Position numbers and translations under genes: made by a program. Under the pieces are notes generated by a model, which saw nothing but the letters and a program-made list of their open reading frames with translations, was not told the origin of the DNA and searched no databases. This document shows, piece after piece, positions 25,228 to 33,260 of a stretch of 43,686 nt of DNA. Location: contig JABIFX010000033.1 in assembly GCA_018650445.1 (NCBI GenBank), positions 1 to 43,686 of the forward strand, in the 5' to 3' direction. This DNA comes from Fidelibacterota bacterium. GTDB taxonomy: Bacteria > Fidelibacterota > UBA8477 > JABMPR01. Every line of letters starts with the position of its first letter. The first letter of the stretch is position 1.

Positions 25228-28200
25228 TTAAACTTCATCGTATGATATGGCGGCAAGCTTGGCATAGTATTCATACTTTTCCTTAGCTGCTACATCAGAC
25301 GCTTCTATATACTTTGCTGACAATTCCGGGTCAATGCGACTCAGAATGGTAAACCTGGTTTCATTCATCGCGTACTCCCGAACATGCTGCTTGGGAGGTT
25401 TGGAATCCAGGGTGAGTGGATTTTTACCTTCTATTGCCAGCATTGGGTTGTAGCGATAAAGTGTCCAATACGCACTATCGACTGCCAACTTCTGCTGATT
25501 CATCCCCTTCGCCATATCAATTCCATGTGCGATACACTGGCTATAAGCAATGATGAGAGATGGACCCTCATAGGCTTCAGCCTCCATAAAGGCACGTACG
25601 GTCTGAGCGTCGTTTGATCCCATTGCCACTGATGCGACATAGACATTTTTGTAGCTCATTGCCATCATGCCGAGATCTTTTTTGCCTGATGGTTTTCCAG
25701 CTGCAGCGAATTTCGCAACAGCTCCCAGAGGCGTAGCCTTTGATTTCTGGCCACCAGTGTTCGAATAGACCTCAGTATCCAGAACCAGAATGTTCACATT
25801 CTTGCCTGAAGCCAGGACATGATCGAGACCGCCATAGCCAATATCGTAGGCCCAGCCATCTCCACCCATGATCCAAACACTCTTCTTAACCAGATTATCC
25901 GCGACTGATAGCAGTTGTTTGCTCAGAGGCGTATCCAGTTTTTCAACAATATCCATCATTTGTTTCACACGCATACGTTGCTCGAATATCTCAGGCTCGT
26001 TGGCTTGTGAGGCATTGGCGATTGAAGCTACCAACTCGGTACCAATATCTTCTTTAAGCAGGGTCATGAGTTCAACTGCATGCACCTGATGCTTGTCAAT
26101 GGTCAAACGGTATCCCAGACCAAATTCGGCATTGTCTTCAAAGAGAGAATTGTTCCAGGTTGGTCCACGTCCAGCCTTGTTAGTAGCCCATGGAGTGGTT
26201 GGAAGATTTCCACCATAAATGGATGAACATCCCGTTGCGTTGGCAATCACCATGCGATCCCCAAATAATTGGGAAGTCAGCTTCACATAGGGTGTTTCTC
26301 CGCAGCCCACACAGGCTCCAGAGAACTCAAAAAGAGGCTGTAGAAGCTGTGAACCCTTCACGGTTGCATGTTTCGTGTTGCCACGATCTACTTCAGGAAG
26401 ATCCATGAAGAAATCCCAATTGGCACGTTCAGCTTCGCGTAGGGGTCTCTGGTCAGCCATGTTGATAGCTTTGCGACTGAGATTACTCTTATCGCGAGCG
26501 GGGCATACTTCAACACACAAGTTACAACCAGTACAATCCTCAACGGCAACCTGGAGAATATACTGTGAACCAGCTTCCCATTCCTTACCCTTGGCATTTA
26601 CGTGCTTAACGGTAGCTGGGCTACCCTCAAAAGCCTTCTCATCTGCAATTTTGGGACGAATAGCTGCATGGGGACATACCAGGGCACATTTGTTACACTG
26701 GATACAAATATCTGGTTCCCAAACTGGAACTTCCAGAGCAATATTTCTCTTTTCCCATTGGGTGGTTGCAGTTGGCCAGGTACCATCATTTGGCATGGCA
26801 CTTACTGGAAGATCATCGCCGCGACCAGCTATAATTTCTGCAGTAACCTGCTGGACAAATTCTGGCGCAGCTTCAGGAACGATTAAGCGTAGAGCATCGC
26901 TTCCAGTCAAGGTTTCAGGGACATCAACTTCAAAAAGATTTGATACAGATTGGTCAACCGCTGTGTAGTTCTTCTCTACAACGGCATCACCCTTCTTACC
27001 ATAAGTTTTATAAATCGCCTCTTTAATCTTGGCGATGGATTCGTCCTTTGGAAGAATACCTGAAATGGCGAAGAAACAGGTCTGCATGATGGTGTTAATA
27101 CGCATACCCATTCCCGTTTCACGAGCCACGGTAACAGCATCAATGACATAGAATTTCAGTTTTTTGTCAATGATCTGTTTCTGGTACTTACGTGAGAGCC
27201 CCCCCCAGATTTCATCTTTGCTCAGGTGACTGTTGAGCAAGAAGGTGGCACCTTCTTCAGCCTTGTCCAGAATATCAAATTGTTCCAGGAGTTCATACTG
27301 ATGACATGCAATGAAATTTGCATGATCGATAAGATAGGTTGACTTGATCTCATCTTTACCAAAACGAAGGTGAGATGTAGTGGTACTTCCAGATTTCTTA
27401 GAATCGTATACAAAATAACCCTGGGCAAAATTGTCAGTGCCTTCACCAATGATCTTGATAGAGTTTTTGTTGGCTCCAACAGTACCATCAGAACCCAGCC
27501 CATAGAACAGACCACGAAAAACTTTTCCTTTGGAGGTTCTGTAATTTGGATCGAAATCAAGGGAGGTAAATGATACATCATCATTGATACCAATGGTGAA
27601 ATGGTTCTTGGGTCTATCAGCAATAAGATTGTCATAAACACCTTTGATCATGCCAGGTGTGAATTCTTTTGACGAAAGACCATAACGACCGCCCACAATA
27701 GTTGGCATGTCTTCAAACTGATAATAATCTTCAATTTTGGCTTCAGCGAAGGCAGTGATAACATCTTGATACATAGGTTCACCAGCGCCACCAGGTTCTT
27801 TGGTTCTATCGAGAACGGCGATCTTTTTCACGGAGGCAGGTAAAGCGGAGATGAAATGTTTGATTGAGAAAGGTCTGAAAAGTCTGATTTTGACCATACC
27901 AACTTTTTCACCATCTGCAATCATCTGAGTTACTGTTTCCTCAACAGTTTCTGCACCGGAGCCCATAATGATGATAACGCGGTCGGCATCTTTGGCACCG
28001 ACATAGTCAAATAAATTATAGCTACGACCAACAATTTTGGCAAAGCGATCCATGGTCTTCTGAACCAATTCTGGTGTTGCTTCATAATAGGGATTCACAG
28101 TCTCGCGCCCCTGGAAATAGACATCCGGGTTCTGAGCGGTTCCCCTGAGAACCGGTTTGTTAGGATTCATACCACGTGAACGGTGAGCAATAACCCATTC

Positions 28201-28791
28201 ATCATCGATCATACCGCGGATATCATCATCATCGAGTTGCTCAATTTTCATGACTTCATGGGAGGTACGGAATCCATCAAAAAAGTGGATAAAGGGAACT
28301 CTGGTCTGGAGTGTGGATGCTTGAGCAATGAGTGCACAGTCCATGACTTCCTGAACTGAGTTGGCTGCCAACATGCCCCAGCCTGTGGCTCGTGTGGCCA
28401 TTACGTCTGAGTGATCTCCAAAAATAGAGAGTGCTTGGGCGGCGAGTGATCGAGCAGATACATGAAACACTGTAGAGGTTAATTCACCAGCGATCTTATA
28501 CATATTGGGAATCATGAGTAGCAAACCCTGTGAAGCTGTAAATGTCGTGGTCAATGCACCGGTCTGTAAGGCACCATGGACTGCTCCTGCAGCGCCACCT
28601 TCACTTTGCATTGCTTCTACTGTGGGAATCGTTCCCCAGATATTTCTTCTTCCCTGTGCGCTGAAGGCATCAGCCAGCTCACCCATGTTTGATGAGGGTG
28701 TAATGGGATATATAGCACAGATCTCATTGGTTTTATGGGCAATGAATGCGGCCGCATCATTCCCGTCGATGGTTACCATCTTACGTGTCAT
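25228..28791 (-). CDS. nifJ: pyruvate:ferredoxin (flavodoxin) oxidoreductase
   Basis: Oxidises pyruvate to acetyl-CoA and CO2 and reduces ferredoxin or flavodoxin; acts in the cytoplasm. It is a single-chain enzyme of 1187 residues, the family's usual size. Domains in order: PFOR I (GNDAAAFIAHKTNEICAIYPITPSS at the N-terminus), PFOR II with VIIIMGSGAETVEE, the EKR domain, two [4Fe-4S] motifs (CIQCNKCALVCP and CTGCNLCVEVCP), then the ThDP domain with CVGCGETPYVKL and GGDGWAYDIGYGGLDH, ending in the C-terminal region. The start follows GGAG. It is the only ferredoxin-reducing enzyme in the window. Confidence 0.97.
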   Translation of the reverse strand: MTRKMVTIDGNDAAAFIAHKTNEICAIYPITPSSNMGELADAFSAQGRRNIWGTIPTVEAMQSEGGAAGAVHGALQTGALTTTFTASQGLLLMIPNMYKIAGELTSTVFHVSARSLAAQALSIFGDHSDVMATRATGWGMLAANSVQEVMDCALIAQASTLQTRVPFIHFFDGFRTSHEVMKIEQLDDDDIRGMIDDEWVIAHRSRGMNPNKPVLRGTAQNPDVYFQGRETVNPYYEATPELVQKTMDRFAKIVGRSYNLFDYVGAKDADRVIIIMGSGAETVEETVTQMIADGEKVGMVKIRLFRPFSIKHFISALPASVKKIAVLDRTKEPGGAGEPMYQDVITAFAEAKIEDYYQFEDMPTIVGGRYGLSSKEFTPGMIKGVYDNLIADRPKNHFTIGINDDVSFTSLDFDPNYRTSKGKVFRGLFYGLGSDGTVGANKNSIKIIGEGTDNFAQGYFVYDSKKSGSTTTSHLRFGKDEIKSTYLIDHANFIACHQYELLEQFDILDKAEEGATFLLNSHLSKDEIWGGLSRKYQKQIIDKKLKFYVIDAVTVARETGMGMRINTIMQTCFFAISGILPKDESIAKIKEAIYKTYGKKGDAVVEKNYTAVDQSVSNLFEVDVPETLTGSDALRLIVPEAAPEFVQQVTAEIIAGRGDDLPVSAMPNDGTWPTATTQWEKRNIALEVPVWEPDICIQCNKCALVCPHAAIRPKIADEKAFEGSPATVKHVNAKGKEWEAGSQYILQVAVEDCTGCNLCVEVCPARDKSNLSRKAINMADQRPLREAERANWDFFMDLPEVDRGNTKHATVKGSQLLQPLFEFSGACVGCGETPYVKLTSQLFGDRMVIANATGCSSIYGGNLPTTPWATNKAGRGPTWNNSLFEDNAEFGLGYRLTIDKHQVHAVELMTLLKEDIGTELVASIANASQANEPEIFEQRMRVKQMMDIVEKLDTPLSKQLLSVADNLVKKSVWIMGGDGWAYDIGYGGLDHVLASGKNVNILVLDTEVYSNTGGQKSKATPLGAVAKFAAAGKPSGKKDLGMMAMSYKNVYVASVAMGSNDAQTVRAFMEAEAYEGPSLIIAYSQCIAHGIDMAKGMNQQKLAVDSAYWTLYRYNPMLAIEGKNPLTLDSKPPKQHVREYAMNETRFTILSRIDPELSAKYIEASDVAAKEKYEYYAKLAAISYDEV

Positions 28792-28945
28792 TATTTCTCC
28801 TGTATATGTCGAGTGGATTTAATCCTGAGAATTGTTCGTTAAGCATCGCCACAAACTTATGTAAATATCATGCCAAAGGAAGCCCTCAGGAGATTAATTT
28901 TTGCTTATATGACGATTTTTATCTCCGCGGAAGGTCGCTGAAGAT

Positions 28946-30376
28946 CTACTTCAGATAAACGAAAGATCCGCTTCCTAGTTGGTCTTGCTGAGAATAAAGT
29001 GAGTAGTAATAAAGACCACCACCCAGATTGCTACCACTGAGATCAATGAATAGTTGTTGTTGGCCCGGTCCAAGATATCCAAACTCCATTTTGTGAACCT
29101 CTTGACCACGCAGATTGTAGAGACGTGCCCCTATGATATCCCCTGTAGAAAGCTGAATCGGGATCAAAGTGCTGCTATTGAATGGATTGGGATAAGCAGC
29201 CCCAAGCAGATTGGTCTGTAAAGGATGAAAGGCAGTCTCATCTCCTATTGCCGATGGTAGACTATTGGTGAGGAGCCAATCTGTGCTCAGCGAGGTGACA
29301 TCTCCAATGCCGTTGCTCATGAGAATACTTCCCATATTTAGCTGGGCATTTCCCTCTGACGTATATGCAAAAGTTGCACTTCCCGAATCGATGGGAAGAT
29401 ATATCTGGCTAAATTGACCAGGTTCTGGGATTTCACCTGATTCCAGAATCAAAAGAATCTCATCAAGAGACACGTCCCGCAGCATATATGGCACAGCCTG
29501 GGGCAAGGTACTGTCCGTAAGGGAAATATTGAAAAGGGATTCAGAGCCATCCAAAGGGAAGTGAGATTCTTCTCCAATTAGAACCACCCCATATACATTA
29601 AAGAAGTTCTGAGGGAGCTGTTGATACGAAATAAAATTATAGGTCAAAGTATCTCCGACCTGGGTCAGAACAGCGCCAGCACCTTCTGAATCTGTGAGTG
29701 GGTTTAAGACACCCTCTATATTACCTGATACAGCGTCCACAGTATAGTCAACTGAGCCCTGCGTATAGGCTGAGACCGGTAGTGTGTTCCAGAGTTGAAT
29801 GGCTCCATCAGTTATAGCCCGCATCTGAAGACTTGTATTGAACATGAGGCCTGTGAATTCCATCTCAAAATGGGAATCATTATTGGCAATTATCTCAAAT
29901 TCTCCTGAAGCTGAAATGTAGGGATTGAAAGATGCCAGAGAGTCCAGAGTGAATGATGCATCTATTAAGCCAGCAAGACTTTCAGGATCCACTTCGCTAA
30001 GCCAGACAAACATCTTCAGAGCTTCTGGAGACGGGCTCACATCATAATTTCCTTCATCCAGAGGGAGTGTATCACTCATAAAAATGACGAAGATATCTGC
30101 CAGCGTGTCACTCCCGTTTACATACAAATCGTAGGCAACCAGGGTCACCAGATTGGTGTCCCCCAGAGATAGCTCAAAACCACCAACACCTTCATGTGGG
30201 ACTTCATCGGAGATAAGATCACCGGATAGATCAAGAGTCTGTGCTGGAGTTGGGAAGCTCTGATAGGTAAAGCTTAGCTCTCCTGTATTCCAGGCGCTTT
30301 GTCCCAGGAGGAAATTTGCCATTGTAAAAAGGAGAAGAGATCTCATCAGTATTTCAGGAACTTTATTCAGTATCAT
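28946..30376 (-). CDS. secreted protein of unknown function with T9SS-type tail
   Basis: A 476-residue protein with a hydrophobic signal near the N-terminus (MRSLLLFTMANFLLGQ from residue 11) and a T9SS-type C-terminal domain (LLGAAYPNPFNSSTLIPIQL... to LGSGSFVYLK). The middle ~360 residues are acidic, rich in Ser, Leu and Asp, and look like beta-strand repeats without a motif I recognise. ATG 30376 overlaps the stop of the barrel gene by 4 bp (ATGA); ATG 30346 would give a cleaner signal peptide. It is the cargo-like third gene of the lipoprotein-barrel unit. Confidence 0.8.
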   Translation of the reverse strand: MILNKVPEILMRSLLLFTMANFLLGQSAWNTGELSFTYQSFPTPAQTLDLSGDLISDEVPHEGVGGFELSLGDTNLVTLVAYDLYVNGSDTLADIFVIFMSDTLPLDEGNYDVSPSPEALKMFVWLSEVDPESLAGLIDASFTLDSLASFNPYISASGEFEIIANNDSHFEMEFTGLMFNTSLQMRAITDGAIQLWNTLPVSAYTQGSVDYTVDAVSGNIEGVLNPLTDSEGAGAVLTQVGDTLTYNFISYQQLPQNFFNVYGVVLIGEESHFPLDGSESLFNISLTDSTLPQAVPYMLRDVSLDEILLILESGEIPEPGQFSQIYLPIDSGSATFAYTSEGNAQLNMGSILMSNGIGDVTSLSTDWLLTNSLPSAIGDETAFHPLQTNLLGAAYPNPFNSSTLIPIQLSTGDIIGARLYNLRGQEVHKMEFGYLGPGQQQLFIDLSGSNLGGGLYYYSLYSQQDQLGSGSFVYLK

Positions 30377-31659
30377 AGTATGTATTTCAATCCAAATTGA
30401 ATGTTAGAGAAAGAATTTTCCACATCGACTGAGCGCTCAACATTACTCTCCAGTATGTGGTTAAGATCGCTTTGCCACTGTTCATTTCTAAGAGCAAGGG
30501 TGAATCCAAGTCCAGACCGGAATTGGTATCCTATTCCTGCATCCATACGAATGATATTGTCAAAGCGATAATTAAGCGGATCATTCATCAGGGTAGCTGC
30601 AAAGGAAAGGCTGAGTGGATCGAGTGCCCAAAGTAAAGAGGCCGAAAATTCATGAACATCCTGCACATACATACTCACCTGTTCATCGACCAGTTGCTCA
30701 AGACTTTGCCCCGTTTCTGAATCATATAAATCTCCCTTCAGAAAGACAGAAGAATACCGATGGTAACGGTAATTAATACTGGCTTCAAAGGGGTTCGCAA
30801 CAAATCCCAGACCAAGACCTAGTCGCCAGGGTCCCCATGTGGTGTATTCCAGGCTTGACCATTTATCATGGGAGTGGATTTGTTGATTGCCATCGCCATC
30901 CCACTCAATGGAATCACGACTTGCAGATTCGTCAACTGCTATGCGGGAGGGCAGTTCGATGGAGATCCCAAAATTAAGATTCTCAGAAACTTCACTCAGG
31001 AGACCTACTCGAGCACCAAAGCCTGAGTAGCTTGGGCTGAATTGCAGACTATCAATAAATCTATCAAAGTTATAAATATCGTGAGGATCAGTCTCTTCGT
31101 ACAATTTGCTAAATGAATTCTTCCCAGTGAGATAACTTACAGCATAGCCCAAAGATGTGTTCATGGTAACCAGTACAGAAGTTCCTGCAGTCAAGGCATA
31201 CAAATCCCCACTTTCCTGGAAAAGATATTTATAGTAATAATCTCCATCAGGGTCAAAATCGTTAAACTGGCTGATACTGTTAAAGGAATTTACCCTTTGC
31301 AGATTTACTCCCCAGACCCAGGCACCTCGATATACCTGGACCGGTTTGATGTAAGTCAGGCTATTAAATCGTAATTGATGATCCTGGAGGTTCTCCCAGA
31401 CTGTGGAATTAAATACACTTTTGCTTGCAATTTGATCATAACTCAAGTCAGCTGAGAAGAAAGCGCGCTTATTGTAACTTAGTAGAGCAGGATTACCCAA
31501 CAGGGCATTGCTGGCTCCCATGGAAGCTGGGATGACACCACTTTCAGATCCAGATATGCCTCTCATTCCCCTGAACGGTCTGATGACGTCAAGATAGTTT
31601 TGAGAGAATAAACTCACTCCCCATAAGAGAATGGTGAAAAATATAATTCTGTTTTTCAT
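30373..31659 (-). CDS. outer-membrane beta-barrel protein (PorV/FadL-like)
   Basis: A 428-residue protein with a signal peptide (MKNRIIFFTILLWGVSLFSQ), then GSESGVIPASMGASNALLGNPALLSYNKRAFFSADLSYD. The GNPALL segment is typical of the FadL/PorV/PorQ barrels of Bacteroidota. Alternating hydrophobic strands continue to the end (FSNIQFGLKYIL). There is no T9SS tail, as expected for an integral barrel. PorV shuttles T9SS cargo, but the sequence cannot tell PorV from other members. The gene lies 6 bp after the lipoprotein and overlaps the next gene by 4 bp. Confidence 0.75.
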   Translation of the reverse strand: MKNRIIFFTILLWGVSLFSQNYLDVIRPFRGMRGISGSESGVIPASMGASNALLGNPALLSYNKRAFFSADLSYDQIASKSVFNSTVWENLQDHQLRFNSLTYIKPVQVYRGAWVWGVNLQRVNSFNSISQFNDFDPDGDYYYKYLFQESGDLYALTAGTSVLVTMNTSLGYAVSYLTGKNSFSKLYEETDPHDIYNFDRFIDSLQFSPSYSGFGARVGLLSEVSENLNFGISIELPSRIAVDESASRDSIEWDGDGNQQIHSHDKWSSLEYTTWGPWRLGLGLGFVANPFEASINYRYHRYSSVFLKGDLYDSETGQSLEQLVDEQVSMYVQDVHEFSASLLWALDPLSLSFAATLMNDPLNYRFDNIIRMDAGIGYQFRSGLGFTLALRNEQWQSDLNHILESNVERSVDVENSFSNIQFGLKYIL

Positions 31660-31665
31660 TCTGAG

Positions 31666-32334
31666 CTAATTCCGGGTTCTAGTGCGTTTTTTGGGTGGTG
31701 GTGGATCCGATTTTTCTGATTTTTTTTGTTTCTTAACAGCCTGAGGTTTGCTGGTTTTAACCGGTTTGGGCTTATTCACCTTTACTGGTTTAACATTTTT
31801 AATTATCGGTTTGGCGTCATCATTCCTGGACTTTTTAATTATTGGGGCACGGATGACAACAGGGTCGCTAATTGTGGGATTTATAATCGGTGAAGCAGCA
31901 GAGGACATACCGCCCCCAATACTTCCCGTGTTCCCCTTATTACCAGAACTGGCGGGTGAGGAAGAATTGTTCCTTTCTCGAACTCTGGATCCACCCTGCT
32001 TTTCATCCCGGTCAAAACCCCTGGCTGGTGCAGGATCTCTCGTTTCGCTAACCACATAGACAGGTGCATAATGTGGGTGGTGATAGTCGTAATAATTGTA
32101 GGGGCTGTAGTAGGAAGCACCATATCCAGTATGATAACTGGTAAATGGCAGGGCGGGCTCCCAATAGGGATCCCAGCCATACATTCCGGACCCTCCGATG
32201 GTACTCACCATGGCAGGCTCAGAGACAACTGTCGTCATCGTCTGTGGGAGTGTCTGTGGCGGGTACAGCATGGTATAGCAGGACTGAAGGACCACAATTA
32301 GTAAAAATACCATGATTATTTTTTTTAGCTGCAT
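31666..32334 (-). CDS. lipoprotein with Tyr/His-rich middle and Lys/Pro-rich tail
   Basis: A 222-residue predicted lipoprotein. The signal MQLKKIIMVFLLIVVLQSC ends in a lipobox with Cys19. Residues about 50-95 are rich in Tyr, His and Pro; about 120-150 are Ser/Gly/Asn-rich; the last ~60 are strongly basic (PKPVKTSKPQAVKKQKKSEK). This suggests an extended, peptidoglycan- or surface-facing protein. No family is recognised. The frame is open to ATG 32376, which has AAGGGG before it, but ATG 32334 gives the normal lipoprotein signal. It is the first gene of the three-gene unit with the barrel and the T9SS cargo. Confidence 0.7.
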   Translation of the reverse strand: MQLKKIIMVFLLIVVLQSCYTMLYPPQTLPQTMTTVVSEPAMVSTIGGSGMYGWDPYWEPALPFTSYHTGYGASYYSPYNYYDYHHPHYAPVYVVSETRDPAPARGFDRDEKQGGSRVRERNNSSSPASSGNKGNTGSIGGGMSSAASPIINPTISDPVVIRAPIIKKSRNDDAKPIIKNVKPVKVNKPKPVKTSKPQAVKKQKKSEKSDPPPPKKRTRTRN

Positions 32335-32511
32335 AAGTGGAGGGAAGTTAGCTTTCAGAGTTAGAAATGTCAACATGGTGTACCCCTTTCTTCCTACTCT
32401 GGAACGGTATTGTGATAAGTAAGTTCCCCAGCTCCAGAGAAGTTTCTATTACACTTAGACTCTTGAACTCGAAATGGGTTAAGAAGAAATCTCACCGAAG
32501 GCACGAAAGGG

Positions 32512-33189
32512 TTAGATAATGATTGACACAATCAGGATGAAAATCGTAATCCCTAATACTGAGAGAAGGTACAATCCCAGTGTCAGGAAAAGAGCCATGA
32601 TTGCAGTAATCATAAAAGATCCTGCATCCATGGCGTAAATGGTTCTTAATCCCATATATCCTAGATAGATCGTCATCCCAAACGAGAACATCCCTCCTAT
32701 GATCGGAAGTAGGATCAATAAGGATGCAGTCCCACTCGCATAGGCAAAGATTCTAAAGATGAGTGTGAAATCATAGGTTTGCAGACCGCGCCATTTCAGA
32801 GAGAGGTGAACTCCAAAGGCTGAAATAAACTGGAGTAGAATGACGGAAATCGGATAAGCCAGTATCATGATCTGAGAAATATTCTCTGGCAGGTCAAGCA
32901 TATCCCGGAGCTCTGGATTCTGCGGCAAAAACATTTCAGGATCAGGCTCAGCAATTGTGAACGCCCACAAAAAGGTAAATACTTGTATGGCCACCGTGTA
33001 AACCAGGGCATCACTAATCCCGGCGTTCCTTCTCATGACACTAAAGGTAGCCGCTGGTCTTAACAGGAAGGCCTTGATCGTCTCAATAAAGGCTACGAAG
33101 AAACCTAACTCATGTTTCTTCTCCCAGGGCGGGCCATCAATTATAAATGGTAATATCTTGGGTTTTTCAGGTTGTTCCATTTGGCTCAT
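32512..33189 (-). CDS. Yip1-domain membrane protein
   Basis: A 225-residue integral membrane protein. The cytoplasmic N-terminus is followed by FFVAFIETIKAFLLRPAATFSVMRRNAG, the entry of Yip1-type proteins, then about five hydrophobic helices, with GMTIYLGYMGLRTIYAMDAG near the C-terminal end. The function of bacterial Yip1 proteins is poorly known. The gene starts only about 30 bp beyond the terminator of the subtilase gene, so its promoter or readthrough source is unclear. Confidence 0.75.
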   Translation of the reverse strand: MSQMEQPEKPKILPFIIDGPPWEKKHELGFFVAFIETIKAFLLRPAATFSVMRRNAGISDALVYTVAIQVFTFLWAFTIAEPDPEMFLPQNPELRDMLDLPENISQIMILAYPISVILLQFISAFGVHLSLKWRGLQTYDFTLIFRIFAYASGTASLLILLPIIGGMFSFGMTIYLGYMGLRTIYAMDAGSFMITAIMALFLTLGLYLLSVLGITIFILIVSIII

Positions 33190-33216
33190 TTTAGCGCTTT
33201 CATTCCTAACTGCAAT

Positions 33217-33241
33217 AAAAAAAGCCCCACCAGGGGGCTTT
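33217..33241 (-). terminator. terminator of the subtilase gene
   Basis: AAAGCCCC (33221-33228) and GGGGCTTT (33234-33241) form an 8-bp hairpin. On the minus strand it is followed by T's at 33223-33217, about 20 bp after the subtilase stop and just before the Yip1 gene. Confidence 0.85.
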
Positions 33242-33260
33242 AAATCAAGTCAGTGATTTC

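Noticed and set aside
26375-26968. 197-residue plus-strand frame opposite nifJ
   Set aside because: It mirrors the conserved ferredoxin domain of PFOR and is rich in Ser, Arg and Ala without a recognisable motif.
28938-28954. CTGAAG-ATCTA-CTTCAG hairpin at the end of the T9SS cargo gene
   Set aside because: It overlaps the stop codon, has a 6-bp stem and no T-tract, so a terminator is not supported.
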